Shown in pieces: positions 33,384-43,998 of a stretch of DNA of 64,000 nucleotides; within the stretch, counting starts at the first letter, position 1, and every line of letters starts with the position of its first letter. A program made the translations under genes and the position numbers. The notes beneath the pieces were generated by a model. That model was not told the DNA's origin, did not search any database, and saw nothing but the letters and a program-made list of their open reading frames with translations. The stretch spans positions 1 through 64,000 of the forward strand of contig NZ_SDWV01000015.1 in the NCBI RefSeq assembly GCF_004137345.1. Direction: 5' to 3'. Origin of the DNA: Nocardioides zhouii (GTDB lineage Bacteria > Actinomycetota > Actinomycetes > Propionibacteriales > Nocardioidaceae).

Positions 33384-33987
33384 TCACAACCAGCCGCGCT
33401 CCTGCGCGATCCGGGCCGCCTCGCTGCGCGTCGTCGCGCCGGTCTTGCCGATCGCGGCGGACAGGTGGTTGCGCACGGTGCCCTCCGAGAGGTGCACGCG
33501 CGCGGCGATCGCGGCCACCGGCGATCCGTCGAGGGCGTGCGTCAGCAGCTCGCTCTCGCGACCGGTCAGCGGGCTCGGGCCGTCGATCAGCGACTCCGCG
33601 GCGAGGTCCGGGTCGATGACCCGCAGCCCGGCGTGGACCCGGCGTACGGCGTCGGCCAGCTGCCGGGCGGGCGTGTCCTTAAACGAAGCCGGAGGCGCCC
33701 GCCTCGATGGCGCGGCGGACGTAGCCCGGCCGGCCGAAGGTCGTCACGATCAGGGACCTGACGCCCGGCAGCTCGCGGCGTACGGCAGCGGCGGCCTCGA
33801 TGCCAGTGAGCCCCGGCATCTCGATGTCGAGCAGGCACACCTCGGCGCCCGACTCGCGCGCGGCCGCGACCACCTCGTCGCCGCGGCCCACCTGGGCGAC
33901 GACCTCGAGGTCGGTCTCGAGGTCGAGGAGCGCTGCCAGCGCACCGCGGACGAGGGCCTGGTCGTCGGCCAGCAGCAGCCGGATCAC
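33384..33987 (-). pseudogene. Frameshifted NarL/LuxR-type response regulator
   Basis: The receiver half (GTG at 33987, residues MIRLLLADDQ, phosphoacceptor in LLDIEMPG) runs into a TAA at 33679-33681 right after GASGFV. One frame over, the sequence continues without a break: KDTPARQLADAV, then LTGRESELLTHALDG and GTVRNHLSAAIGKTGATTRSEA (LuxR HTH) to a TGA at 33384-33386. One extra base in the AAA run at 33681-33683 explains this. Total length after repair is about 200 residues, normal for the family. Either the gene is broken, the sequence has an error, or the shift is programmed. It overlaps the kinase stop (GTGA). Confidence 0.85.
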
Positions 33988-35048
33988 GGGAGCGCCACCC
34001 GGACGCGGGTGCCCGGTGTCGCCGGGGTGACCTCGAGCGTGCCGCCGGCGCCCGCGACCCGCTCGCGCATGCCGCGCAGCCCGTTGCCCTCGGCGCCGGA
34101 GCAGCCCTCGCCGTCGTCGGTGACGGTGATGCCGTCGGTGCCGAGCTCGATCACGACGGCGTCCGCCCGCGCATGGCGTACGACGTTGGTGACCGACTCG
34201 CGCAGCACCCAGGCCATCAGCGCCCGGTGTCGCGGATCGGTGTCGGCGACCGTGCCGACGACGCTCGCGGAGATCCCGGCGTCGGCCAGGACGAGCGGCG
34301 CCGCGGGGAGCTCGGCCTCGAGGTTGCCGGCCCGTAGGCCGCCGACCGTGGCGCGCACCTCCGCCAGCGCCTGGCGGGCGGTGGCCTGGATGGACTCCAG
34401 CTCCTCCTTGGCCCGCGCGGGGTCGATGTCGATGAGCCGGGCGGCGAGCTCGGCCTTGACCGACAGGGCGGTCAGCGAGTGGCCGAGGACGTCGTGCACG
34501 TCCCGGGCGACGCGTTCGCGCTCGGCGACCAGGGCGTACGCGCCCTGCGCCTCGTGGGCGAGGTGCTCGCGCTCGCCGAAGATCCGCAGCATCACGCCGC
34601 CGAGCATGATCGGCCAGAGCATGAGGAAGAGGTAGGGCGGGAAGCCGTCGATGCTGAGCAGCGACAGCAGCGGTACGGCGGCCCAGAACGCGACGGCCCA
34701 CTTCCAGCCGGGGCTGGGCAGCTCGAGGGCCGAGAGCATCGCGAGGTAGGGGGTGTAGGAGATGACGCCGATGCCGATCACCGGCAGCGTCGCCAGTGCG
34801 AGGACGAGCATCAGGCCGAGGAACAGCCAGGCGTTGCCGCGCCGCGCGTAGCCCAGGACGTTGGACACCGCGAAGCCGAGGATGCACAACAGGGACAGCG
34901 CCTTGACCGCGGCGGGCACGTCGGCGTCGAGGACGGCGATGACCGGGTAGACCAGGAAGACCAGCCAGATCGAGGCGAACGCCCAGCCCCACTTGACCCA
35001 CGGGTTCGCGGGGAGCGGCTCCGGCTCCGGGCGCGCGTGGGCGCTCAC
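33984..35048 (-). CDS. DesK/NarX-type sensor histidine kinase
   Basis: 354 residues from the GTG at 35048 (longer starts would run into the preceding gene). Five to six transmembrane helices (WGWAFASIWLVFLVYPVIAVL to LSLLSIDGFPPYLFLML) are followed by a HisKA_3 domain with H in RDVHDVLGHSLTALSV and a C-terminal HATPase with GITVTDDGEGC and GNGLRGMRERVAGAGGTL. It is translationally coupled to the ABC permease upstream and the response regulator downstream, so it likely senses the state of the exporter's substrate or the membrane. Confidence 0.92.
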   Translation of the reverse strand: MSAHARPEPEPLPANPWVKWGWAFASIWLVFLVYPVIAVLDADVPAAVKALSLLCILGFAVSNVLGYARRGNAWLFLGLMLVLALATLPVIGIGVISYTPYLAMLSALELPSPGWKWAVAFWAAVPLLSLLSIDGFPPYLFLMLWPIMLGGVMLRIFGEREHLAHEAQGAYALVAERERVARDVHDVLGHSLTALSVKAELAARLIDIDPARAKEELESIQATARQALAEVRATVGGLRAGNLEAELPAAPLVLADAGISASVVGTVADTDPRHRALMAWVLRESVTNVVRHARADAVVIELGTDGITVTDDGEGCSGAEGNGLRGMRERVAGAGGTLEVTPATPGTRVRVALP

Positions 35049-35841
35049 GTGCGCGCCCGGCTGCGGCGTACGCCCCAGATCGCCAGCAGGGAGAAGATCA
35101 CGGTCCACGCGAGCACGTTAGCGACCGGGAGCCACAGCGGGTCGCGTCCGGCCACCGGCAGCCACCCGTCGGTCAGCGGGAAGCGGGCCAGCGCGGCGTA
35201 GCCGTAGAGCGGGGTCAGCCGGCCGAGGTCGAGCATGAAGCCGCTCATCGGCGTGAAGACGTTGCCGAGGAAGGCCATCACCACGATCAGTCCGGACGCG
35301 ATGCCGGGGGCGTTGGTGCCGCGGAAGGCGAGGCAGATCGCCAGGCCGTAGATCGCGAAGAGTGCCGAGCCGAGCCAGACGATGACGGCGGCGAGCACCC
35401 AGTCCGACCAGCTGCCGCGCGCTCCGGTGGCGGCGCCGATCCCGAAGATCAGCGCGACCGGCATTGCGGCGACGGTCATCGCGACTGCTGCCTTCGCGGC
35501 GACGAACGCCAGCGGCCGCATCGGCGTCAGCCCGAGCTGGCGGCCCCACCCCATCACCTGCTCCATCGCGGCACTCCCGGCGACCCCGGTGGTGGCGGTG
35601 ACGGCGCCGTACGCGGCCATCGAGATCATCACGTACATCGCGACGTTGCCGCTGCCGACGGCGTCGTCGGAGCCGAGGCCGAAGACGAGGTACATGAACG
35701 TCGGCAGGCCGACGATGAAGAACATCCCGATCCGGTCGCGCAGCTGGCGGCGCAGGTCGAGCCGGGCGTACGTCGCCATGGCCGGGCGCGGGAGGGGGCG
35801 GGCGCCGGTCGTGCTGCTCGTCGTTGCGTGGCTGAGGGTGG

Positions 35842-35845
<4 letters not shown>
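35045..35845 (-). CDS. ABC-2 type exporter permease
   Basis: 266 residues with six hydrophobic spans (FFIVGLPTFMYLVFGL, VAMYVMISMAAYGAVTA, AAVAMTVAAMPVALIFGIGAA, VLAAVIVWLGSALFAIYGLAI, IASGLIVVMAFLGNVF, WLPVANVLAWTVIFSLLAIWG). The ABC-2 family includes drug and lipid exporters. The ATG at 35845 overlaps the ATPase stop (ATGA). Part of ATPase-permease-kinase-regulator operon. Confidence 0.9.
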
Positions 35846-36732
<887 letters not shown>

Positions 36733-36829
36733 GACCCGAGCGTGTCGGCGTATGCCCCGCTTGGCCTCAGGCGTGTGTCACGACCTCGCCATGACACCTG
36801 TCATCGCTCTGTTCGCTGGCCCCACGCAC

Positions 36830-36883
36830 GAGCGGTGGCCCACCCACACTCCCCGGTCGGGAAATGTGGCTGGACCACCGCTC
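36830..36883 (-). terminator. Hairpin terminator of the FadE5-like gene
   Basis: GAGCGGTGG (36830-36838) and CCACCGCTC (36875-36883) form a 9-bp perfect stem 18 bp after the stop of the dehydrogenase gene (transcribed leftward), with an alternative inner hairpin near CCACCGCTCGGTGG. It separates that gene from the exporter operon. Confidence 0.55.
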
Positions 36884-36900
36884 GGTGGTGGATCAGACGG

Positions 36901-38775
36901 TCAGAAGGAGGCCTCGTCGAGGTCCATCAGGTCGAGGTCGATGCCCTCGGCGATGGCGCGCTCGGCGGTGATCTTCGGCAGGTTGGTCTGGGCGAAGAAC
37001 TGCGCGGCCGCGACCTTGCCGTCGTAGAACGCCTTGTCCTTCGCGGACACGTCGCCGCCGAGCTTGGTCAGCGCGACCTCGGCCTGGCGCAGCAGCAGCC
37101 ACCCGCAGACGACGTCGCCGAGCGCCATCAGCAGGCGCGAGGTGTTGAGCCCGACCTTGTAGATGTTGCGCAGCTCGTCGGCCGACGACATCAGGTCGTT
37201 GATCATGTGCCCGACGATCGCGTTGGCGTCCTCGAGCGCGGTGGCGAGCAGGGCCCGCTCGTTCTTGAGGCGACCGTTGCCGGCCTCGGAGGCGATGAAG
37301 CCCTCGATCTCCTTCGCCAGGTGGCCGAGCGCCTTGCCCTGGTCCTTGACGATCTTGCGGAAGAAGAAGTCCTGGCCCTGGATCGCGGTCGTGCCCTCGT
37401 AGAGGGTGTCGATCTTGGCGTCGCGGACGTACTGCTCGATCGGGTACTCCTGCAGGAAGCCGGAGCCGCCGAAGGTCTGCAGCGACTCGGTGCCGAGCAG
37501 GACCCACGAGCGCTCGGAGCCGTAGCCCTTCACGATCGGGAGCAGCAGGTCGTTGACCGCAGCGGCGAGGCGGGCCTCGTCGGAGTCGGGGGTGCCCGCG
37601 TGCTCGGCGACCATGACCTGGTCCTGCCAGGTGGCGGTGTAGAGCACCAGCGCGCGCATCGCCTCGGCGAACGACTTCTGCGTCATCAGCGAGCGGCGTA
37701 CGTCGGGGTGGTGGGTGATCGTCACGCGGGGCGCGGTCTTGTCGGCGGCCTGCGTGAGGTCGGCACCCTGCACGCGCTCCTTGGCGTACTCGAGCGCGTT
37801 GAGGTAGCCGGTCGAGAGGGTGGCGATGGCCTTGGTGCCGACCATCATCCGGGCGTTCTCGATGACCTGAAACATCTGGGCGATGCCGTCGTGCACCTCG
37901 CCGAGCAGCCAGCCCTTGGCGGCCTCGCCGCCGCCGACCTGCGGGTCGCCGAAGGTGACCTCGCAGGTGTTGGAGACCTTGATGCCCATCTTGTGCTCGA
38001 CGTTGGTGACGTACACGCCGTTGCGCTCGCCGGTCAGCTCGCCGGTCTCGAGGTCGAAGTGGTGCTCGGGCATCCAGAAGAGGGAGAGGCCCTTGGTGCC
38101 GGGGCCGCCGGCGCCGTCCACGCCCTCGGGGCGGGCGAGCACGAGGTGCATGATGTTCTCGCTCATGTCGTGCGTCGCGCTGGTGATGAAGCGCTTGACC
38201 CCGGTGATGTTCCAGGTGCCGTCGTCGTTGGCGACCGCCTTGGCGCGGCCGGCGCCCACGTCGGAGCCGGCGTCGGGCTCGGTGAGCACCATCGTGCAGC
38301 CCCACTGGCGGTCGACCATGTACTGGGCGACGGCCTTGTCGCGCTCGTTGCCGTTGCGGTGGACCACGTTGGCGAACGCCGGCCCGGCGGCGTACATCCA
38401 CACCGGGGCGTTGGCGCCGAGCACCATCTCGCCGATGGCCCAGATGAGGGACGACGGGGCGGGGGTGCCGCCCATCTCCTCGAAGACCTGCAGGCGCCAG
38501 AACTCGGAGTCCATCCAGGCCTGGTAGCTGGCCTTGAACGACGCCGGCACGGGCGCGGTGTGCGTCGCGGGGTCGAAGACCGGCGGGTTGCGGTCGCTTT
38601 CCTCGTACGACGAGGCGATGTCCTCGCGGGAGAGGCGCTCGACCTCGCGCAGGATCTCGCGCGCGCTCTCGCCGTCGATCTCGCCGAAGGGCCCGGAGCC
38701 GAGCACGTCGTCGCGGCCGAGCACCTCGAAGAGGTTGAACTCGATGTCGCGGAGGTTGGTCTTGTAGTGGCTCAC
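36901..38775 (-). CDS. FadE5-like acyl-CoA dehydrogenase
   Basis: 624 residues from the GTG at 38775 (AGGTGGAAG upstream). The N-terminus [29 protein letters not shown] matches the characteristic start of mycobacterial FadE5. The acyl-CoA dehydrogenase core contains [13 protein letters not shown] (flavin/substrate loop) and the C-terminal domain [15 protein letters not shown]. The extra C-terminal domain is also typical of FadE5. It oxidises acyl-CoA, giving electrons to EtfBA and probably to the EtfD-like protein at 55366. It is alone in its unit. Confidence 0.9.
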   Translation of the reverse strand: MSHYKTNLRDIEFNLFEVLGRDDVLGSGPFGEIDGESAREILREVERLSREDIASSYEESDRNPPVFDPATHTAPVPASFKASYQAWMDSEFWRLQVFEEMGGTPAPSSLIWAIGEMVLGANAPVWMYAAGPAFANVVHRNGNERDKAVAQYMVDRQWGCTMVLTEPDAGSDVGAGRAKAVANDDGTWNITGVKRFITSATHDMSENIMHLVLARPEGVDGAGGPGTKGLSLFWMPEHHFDLETGELTGERNGVYVTNVEHKMGIKVSNTCEVTFGDPQVGGGEAAKGWLLGEVHDGIAQMFQVIENARMMVGTKAIATLSTGYLNALEYAKERVQGADLTQAADKTAPRVTITHHPDVRRSLMTQKSFAEAMRALVLYTATWQDQVMVAEHAGTPDSDEARLAAAVNDLLLPIVKGYGSERSWVLLGTESLQTFGGSGFLQEYPIEQYVRDAKIDTLYEGTTAIQGQDFFFRKIVKDQGKALGHLAKEIEGFIASEAGNGRLKNERALLATALEDANAIVGHMINDLMSSADELRNIYKVGLNTSRLLMALGDVVCGWLLLRQAEVALTKLGGDVSAKDKAFYDGKVAAAQFFAQTNLPKITAERAIAEGIDLDLMDLDEASF

Positions 38776-39014
38776 AGCTTCCACCTGTTCCGTGTCGCGG
38801 TCTGGGGGCGGGAGGCAGCGCCTACTCGCCAGTAACTTAATGATGCCTCGCGTCCAGCCGTCGCGCAACACGAACGGCGGATGTCGCCGATCACAGGCAT
38901 GGCTCGCCGAGGTGGTGATCGGATTTGGCTATCAGGGCATGTATGTCTAGCCTTTCACCCAACAAACGAAGTTGCTCGACTTAGACCTGTCCAGATCCTG
39001 AAAGGGGCCCGCAC

Positions 39015-39917
39015 ATGCGCAAGCTCATCGTTCTCGGAGTCGTGGGCCTCATCGCCCAGCTCATCGACGGCTCCCTGGGCATGGCCTACGGCGTCACGTC
39101 CTCCACCCTCCTGCTGGCCGCCGGCGTGGCCCCGGCCGCCGCCTCGGCCGCCGTGCACTTCTCAGAGATCGGCACCTCGCTGGTCTCCGGCGCCTCGCAC
39201 CACAAGCTCGGCAACGTCGACTGGCGCACCGTCTCGATCCTCGCGGTGCCCGGCTTCGTCGGCGCCTTCCTCGGCGCGACGCTCCTGTCGAACATGGATG
39301 CCGCGATCGCCAAGCCGGTCGTCGCCGTGATCCTGATGAGCCTGGGCATCTACGTCGTCTACCGCTTCCTGCGCCTCGGTGGCGCCCGACCGACCTTCAA
39401 GGGGCACCCCTCCGCGATGTTCCTCGCGCCGATGGGCCTGGTCGCCGGCACGCTCGACGCCGTCGGCGGCGGCGGGTGGGGCCCGGTCGGCACCACCTCG
39501 CTGCTCTCCAGCGGCCGTCTCGAGCCCCGCAAGGTGGTCGGCTCGATCGACACCTCGGAGTTCGTCGTGGCCGTCGGCGGTTCGCTCGGCTTCCTGATCG
39601 GCCTCGGCGCCGAGGGCATCAACTGGGGCTACGCCGGCGCGCTGCTCGCCGGCGGTGTCATCGCCGCGCCGATCGCCGCGTGGCTGGTCAGGCACCTCGC
39701 CGCCCGCGTCCTGGGCACCGCTGCCGGTGGCCTGATCATCCTGACGAACTCCAAGACGCTGCTCGAGGCCGTCGGTGTTCCCGGGGTCGGCGTCGCCGTC
39801 GCCGCCGCGACGATCTTCGTCCTCTGGATCACCGGCATCGTCTGGGCCGTCAAGCAGGAGCGCCTCTCCCGGAGCGTCGCTGCTGACGAGCCCGAGCTGG
39901 AGTCGGCCCCCGTCTGA
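39015..39917 (+). CDS. TauE/SafE-family sulfite/anion exporter
   Basis: 300 residues, eight or so transmembrane helices in two halves. The N-terminus IVLGVVGLIAQLIDGSLGMAYGV and the repeated VAGTLDAVGGGGWGPVG block are the two TauE/SafE inverted repeats. GAAAGGGG precedes the ATG. The Rrf2-type regulator gene follows, so sulfur or sulfite stress is the likely setting. Confidence 0.9.
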   Translation: MRKLIVLGVVGLIAQLIDGSLGMAYGVTSSTLLLAAGVAPAAASAAVHFSEIGTSLVSGASHHKLGNVDWRTVSILAVPGFVGAFLGATLLSNMDAAIAKPVVAVILMSLGIYVVYRFLRLGGARPTFKGHPSAMFLAPMGLVAGTLDAVGGGGWGPVGTTSLLSSGRLEPRKVVGSIDTSEFVVAVGGSLGFLIGLGAEGINWGYAGALLAGGVIAAPIAAWLVRHLAARVLGTAAGGLIILTNSKTLLEAVGVPGVGVAVAAATIFVLWITGIVWAVKQERLSRSVAADEPELESAPV

Positions 39918-39996
39918 CGCCGGGCGTACGACACCTTCACCCGACGTACGGCGCAACAACCACTGTGTTGGCCGACATATCTGACAAACTGCGCCT

Positions 39997-40455
39997 ATGC
40001 GCGTCTCCGCCAAAGCCGACTATGCCCTCCGGGCCCTGATCGAGATCGCGGTGCGCACCGACGGCACGGCCGTCAGCGCCGAGCAGCTCGGCAAGGCGCA
40101 GGGGATCCCGCACGGCTTCCTCCAGGCCATCCTCGCCGACCTACGCCGCGCGGACATCGTGGTGTCGCAGCGCGGCCAGTCGGGTGGCTGGCGGTTCGCG
40201 CGCGAGCCGCGCTCGGTCACGGTCGCCGACGTGATCCGCGCGGTCGACGGCCCGCTGGTGTCGGTCTACGGCCTCCGTCCAGAGGCGGTGGCGTACGACG
40301 ACTCCGCCCAAGTGCTGCAGCACGTGTGGATCGCGGCGCGCAGCTCGCTGCGGATGGTCTTCGAGCAGGTCAGCATCCAGGACCTGGCCGACGGCAAGCT
40401 GCCGGAGGGCGTCGCCGCCCTCACCGAGGACGAGGACGCCTGGCAGCCGCACTGA
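39997..40455 (+). CDS. Rrf2-family regulator without Fe-S cysteines
   Basis: 152 residues. The winged helix MRVSAKADYALRALIEIAVR and IPHGFLQAILADLRRADIVVSQRGQSGGWRFAREP are typical of Rrf2 (compare CymR/IscR). No cysteine occurs in the whole protein, so an Fe-S cluster ligand as in IscR is excluded; a metabolite-sensing CymR-like role is more likely. 79 bp after the TauE/SafE gene, probably controlling it. Confidence 0.87.
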   Translation: MRVSAKADYALRALIEIAVRTDGTAVSAEQLGKAQGIPHGFLQAILADLRRADIVVSQRGQSGGWRFAREPRSVTVADVIRAVDGPLVSVYGLRPEAVAYDDSAQVLQHVWIAARSSLRMVFEQVSIQDLADGKLPEGVAALTEDEDAWQPH

Positions 40456-40476
40456 CGTGCGGCACGACCGCCGGGC

Positions 40477-41013
40477 CTAGGCGGCCAGGCGCTTGTTGAC
40501 CTGCTTGCGGCGGCGGGAGATCTTGGCGAGCCGCTTGTCGAGGCGCGCCTCCTCCTCGATCAGCGCGATGCGTGCGACCTGCGCGGCGAGCATCTCGTCG
40601 GGGAGGTTGTCGGGCAGCACGTGGACGCGGTCGGCCTTGACCAGTGACAGCCACGCCGCCGGTGGCGGGACGGCGAAGCCGCTGGTGACGACGAGGACGA
40701 CCTTGAACCCGGCGAGGCCGTCGAGCGCGAGGGCGGCCTGCTCGGACGTCGCGTCGAAGAACGCCGGCATGCTCACGAAGCAGTCGGACTTGGCCTTGTG
40801 CGCGCGGCGGCACACCATCGCCCACGCGCCCTCCACCTGCTTGCGCTTGAGGCCCTCGGCCTTGTGCGTACGCCGGATCTCGATGCCCGCGTGGTCGAAG
40901 ACCTCGGGGTCGGCGTCGGGTACGGCGATCCGGCCGAGCGCGAGTGCGTCGCGCATCGCCGGGACTTCCGCGGCGTCGGGGCCGATGTGGAGCAGGAACA
41001 GTCTCTTGGCCAT
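40477..41013 (-). CDS. Conserved-type protein resembling sulfotransferase-like NTP fold, function unknown
   Basis: 178 residues starting MAKRLFLLHIGPDAAEVPAMRDALA. The first strand LFLLHIG resembles the beginning of sulfotransferase-like proteins, but the loop lacks the glycine/lysine pattern that binds PAPS. Further alpha-beta elements are GFKVVLVVTSGFA and VKADRVHVLPDNLPDEMLAAQ. The last third is a basic coiled helix ending KISRRRKQVNKRLAA. No catalytic motif is visible. Confidence 0.55.
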   Translation of the reverse strand: MAKRLFLLHIGPDAAEVPAMRDALALGRIAVPDADPEVFDHAGIEIRRTHKAEGLKRKQVEGAWAMVCRRAHKAKSDCFVSMPAFFDATSEQAALALDGLAGFKVVLVVTSGFAVPPPAAWLSLVKADRVHVLPDNLPDEMLAAQVARIALIEEEARLDKRLAKISRRRKQVNKRLAA

Positions 41014-41160
41014 GGCGCCAGCCTCGCGCGCCCGGGCGTCGCGGGCGTGAACGCGGGTCGTCGCCGGGTCGAACAGGCAGAGTCTTTACCTGGTCTGGTG
41101 TGACGTCGTGGCGGTCCCGCGCGTCTCCCTCATGACGCCGAACCACACCCAGGGAGAGAC

Positions 41161-41667
41161 ATGCCCCGTACGAGCGAGGAGTTCGAGGAGTTCGCCGTCG
41201 CGCGGACGCCTCAGCTCTACCGCGCGGCGTGGCTGATGTGCGGCGAGGCCCACCGGGCCGAGGACCTCGTCCAGGAGACGCTGGCCAAGGTGTACGTCCG
41301 GTGGCACCGCCGACTGGGCGCACCGATCGAGCACCCGGTCGCGTACGCCCACACGACGCTGGCCCGCACCTACATCAGTGCGCAGCGCCGACGCAGCAAC
41401 CACGAGACCCCGAGCGAGCACCTGCCCGAGACGGTCGAGACGGGTGGAGACGCCGCCACCCGACTCGCGTTGCGGGAGGCGCTCGACGAGCTCGCGCCGA
41501 TGGACCGGGCCGTCCTGGTCCTGCGCTACCTCGAGGACGTCTCCGTGGCCGACACCGCTGACGCGCTCGGCGTCAGTCCCGGTGCCGTCCGCAACCGCAC
41601 GATCCGTGCGCTCGACCGACTCCGCGCCGTGCTGGGTCCGTCCCTCCGCGACCTGCTGGAAACCTGA
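41161..41667 (+). CDS. SigE-family ECF sigma factor (second copy)
   Basis: 168 residues with region 2 (EFEEFAVARTPQLYRAAWLMCGEAHRAEDLVQETLAKVYVRW) and region 4 (LAPMDRAVLVLRYLEDVSVADTADALGVSPGAVRNRTIRALDRL). Same group as the gene at 30462. It starts after CAGGGAGAG and is followed 10 bp later by a membrane partner, so the two pairs are paralogous signalling units. Confidence 0.92.
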   Translation: MPRTSEEFEEFAVARTPQLYRAAWLMCGEAHRAEDLVQETLAKVYVRWHRRLGAPIEHPVAYAHTTLARTYISAQRRRSNHETPSEHLPETVETGGDAATRLALREALDELAPMDRAVLVLRYLEDVSVADTADALGVSPGAVRNRTIRALDRLRAVLGPSLRDLLET

Positions 41668-41677
41668 GGAGGATTCC

Positions 41678-42475
41678 ATGTCACCCCATGACTCCGGCGT
41701 CACCGACCTGCTCCGCCGTGCCAGTGACGACCTCACCCCCGACGTCGACCGCCTCGTCCGCGGCGGCATCTCCCGCGGCCGCTCGCGCCAGCGCCGCGCC
41801 CGGATCGGTACGACGGTCGCCTCGCTCGCCGTGATCGGCGTCGTCGGCGGACTGGCGGTCGTCGTACCCCATCTGGGCGGTGCCGACAGTGCGCGCGACC
41901 CCGGGATCGGCACGGAGGGCGCTTCCGCCACCGAGGCGCCGTCGCCGACCCCGGCACCCGATCCCGACCGGGCGCCGCCCGCCGACGAGCTGCGCACCCT
42001 CGTGTTGCCGCAGGACATGTCGGACACGCTGCTGACCCTCACAGGCGCCTCCCGGGTCGACGCCGTCACGATCGACGAGTCCGGCAAGGACCGTGCGCGG
42101 CTCTACTACGCGAGCGTCGACGGGGCCCAGGTCTCCTTCTGGATCCGGTGGTACAACAACCCTCAGGTCGTCGAGGACGGCGGTCAGCCGCTGCCGCCGA
42201 GCCACATCTGCGAGCCCGAGGTGGAGCCTGACTGCACCACGCTGCCCGACGGATCGCGCCTGCTGCGCGAGGAGGTACGCCCGGGCGGAGGGACCGGCGT
42301 GCCGGAGACCTTCCTCGAGCGCTCGCTCACCCTGGCGACGTACGACGGTTGGCAGATCAGCGTCATCGCGCGGAACACGACCGACGAGAAGCAGGGCGAG
42401 GTGGTCGCCGACGAGCCGGTGCTCACGATGGACGAGATGCAGGCACTTGCGACCAGCACCGCCTGGTACGCCTGA
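41678..42475 (+). CDS. Single-pass membrane protein, candidate anti-sigma partner
   Basis: 265 residues. N-terminal ~38 cytoplasmic residues (DLLRRASDDLTPDVDRLVRGG), a basic RGRSRQRRAR, a transmembrane helix at about 40-60, a Pro/Ser-rich linker, then a ~150-residue outer domain with a C...C pair (HICEPEVEPDC). Layout equals that of 30968-31810. AGGAGGA gives a strong ribosome site. Role inferred from pairing with the sigma gene. Confidence 0.65.
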   Translation: MSPHDSGVTDLLRRASDDLTPDVDRLVRGGISRGRSRQRRARIGTTVASLAVIGVVGGLAVVVPHLGGADSARDPGIGTEGASATEAPSPTPAPDPDRAPPADELRTLVLPQDMSDTLLTLTGASRVDAVTIDESGKDRARLYYASVDGAQVSFWIRWYNNPQVVEDGGQPLPPSHICEPEVEPDCTTLPDGSRLLREEVRPGGGTGVPETFLERSLTLATYDGWQISVIARNTTDEKQGEVVADEPVLTMDEMQALATSTAWYA

Positions 42476-42481
42476 GCAGGG

Positions 42482-43114
42482 TCAGTCGACCGGGACGGCC
42501 CGCAGCCAGCTGACCAGCGGACGCAGGGTCTTCCAGTCCTCGCGGACACGGTCCAGGAGTCCGGCGTCGATCGCGTCGGCCTCGAAGCCGTAGGACTTGT
42601 TGGCGATGAGCTGCTTGCGCCGGAGCAGCTCGATCCTCGGGTGGTCGGCGTCGTAGCCGCGCGGCGACGTCTTGAGCCGGTCGCCGCCGATCTCGAAGCC
42701 GTCCTTCTCGAGCCGCTTGAGCAGCCGCTCGAGCGCCTTGCCGGACTTCTCGTCGGCCATCGCCTCGCGGATCGCGGCCAGCCGCGGGCCGTCGGCGTCG
42801 TAGAAGCCGGCGCCGACCCGCGTGCCACGCGCGGAGATCTCGACGTACCAGCCGGTCGACGGCCCGGCGCCGACGTACGCGCCCTGGTGGGTCTTGTAGG
42901 GCGTCTTGTCCTTGGCGAAGCGGACGTCGCGGTAGGGCCGGAACACCTTGGCCGGCCCGAACTCGGGCTCGAGCGCGGCGATGAGCGCCTTCATCGGCGC
43001 CTCCACCGACTCCTTCCAGACGGCCTTGTGGGCCTCCCAGAACGACTTGGTGTTGTCCATCTCGAGGTCGTCGTAGAAGTCGAGCGCGGCGACGGGGAAT
43101 CCGGTGAAGCTCAC
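42482..43114 (-). CDS. DUF2461 family protein
   Basis: 210 residues. FTGFPVAALDFYDDLEMDNTKSFWEAHKAVWKESV, FRPYRDVRFAKDKTPYKTHQGAYV and GWYVEISARGTRVGAGFY are the typical blocks of DUF2461 (TIGR02453). These occur widely in bacteria and fungi; function unknown. The stop lies 6 bp from the end of the convergent membrane partner gene. Confidence 0.9.
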   Translation of the reverse strand: MSFTGFPVAALDFYDDLEMDNTKSFWEAHKAVWKESVEAPMKALIAALEPEFGPAKVFRPYRDVRFAKDKTPYKTHQGAYVGAGPSTGWYVEISARGTRVGAGFYDADGPRLAAIREAMADEKSGKALERLLKRLEKDGFEIGGDRLKTSPRGYDADHPRIELLRRKQLIANKSYGFEADAIDAGLLDRVREDWKTLRPLVSWLRAVPVD

Positions 43115-43145
43115 CCGGCGACGCTAGCCCACCGGCGTACGGCGT

Positions 43146-43892
43146 TCAGGCCCGTGGTTCGGGTGGGGCGACCAGCCCGGTGTCGTAGGCGCGGATGACG
43201 AGCTGCGTCCGGTCCCGGAGGTCGTGCAGCGTGAGGATGTCGCTGACGTAGCCCTTGACGGTGTTCTCGGACAAGTGGAGCGCGGCGGCAATCTCCTTGT
43301 TGGAGAAGCCGCGGGCCACGAGCAGCACCACGTCGTGCTGGCGCTCGGTGAGCGGCATGGCCGCGACCGGCCGACGCTGCTTGCCCTGCCGCTCCTCGGC
43401 CAGGGCGTCCTCGGCGGCGCTCACGCGCGCGGCCAGGTCGTCGACGTCACGACTGCGGCGGGCCCAAGCGAACCCGAAGGCACCGGGCAGCAGCACGAAG
43501 AGGGCGAGCGTCGGCGGGATGTTGGACAGGTCGTCGCTGGGGTCCACGGCGATCGCCACCGAGACGGCGATGCCGAGCAGCCCGATGCCCAGCGCGGCCT
43601 CGGTCGAGGCGGCGTGCGCGGCGACCGAGTACGAGGCGATCATCGCGGCGAACAGCACCGCCATCTGATCGGGCGACTCGGTCACGAGGGACTCGATCGT
43701 CATGCCGGCCGCGAACCCCAGTGCCATCAGGCTCGGCCACGTGCGTCGACCGGCCCGCGTCGCGACCGTTGCCGCAGCGAGCCCGGCTCGCGTGAGGTCG
43801 AACGAGAGCGGATGCCCGCCGTCCGCGCCGAGCGTCTCGACGAACGCGAGCGCGGCGAAGACGAGGGCGAGCGCCTTGTCGAAGAGGGGCAC
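43146..43892 (-). CDS. Membrane-bound LuxR-type one-component regulator
   Basis: 248 residues. The first ~155 residues are hydrophobic with about five membrane spans (ALALVFAALAFVETL, PSLMALGFAAGMTIESL, MAVLFAAMIASYSVAAHA, ALGIGLLGIAVSVAIAV, LALFVLLPGAFGFAWA), like the input half of a DesK-type histidine kinase. A short helix (DLAARVSAAEDAL) then leads to a LuxR helix-turn-helix (LTERQHDVVLLVARGFSNKEIAAALHLSENTVKGYVSDIL). There is no kinase or receiver domain, so it is a membrane one-component regulator; that fusion is unusual. Confidence 0.8.
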   Translation of the reverse strand: MPLFDKALALVFAALAFVETLGADGGHPLSFDLTRAGLAAATVATRAGRRTWPSLMALGFAAGMTIESLVTESPDQMAVLFAAMIASYSVAAHAASTEAALGIGLLGIAVSVAIAVDPSDDLSNIPPTLALFVLLPGAFGFAWARRSRDVDDLAARVSAAEDALAEERQGKQRRPVAAMPLTERQHDVVLLVARGFSNKEIAAALHLSENTVKGYVSDILTLHDLRDRTQLVIRAYDTGLVAPPEPRA

Positions 43893-43998
43893 GACACCAC
43901 GGTAGGGACGGTGGAGCCCGTGTGTCCCCTACTCAGGTAGGCAATCCTCCCGACCCGAGCAGGTGTCGCGGTCCTCCGTCCGCTCGGAGCATGGAGGC

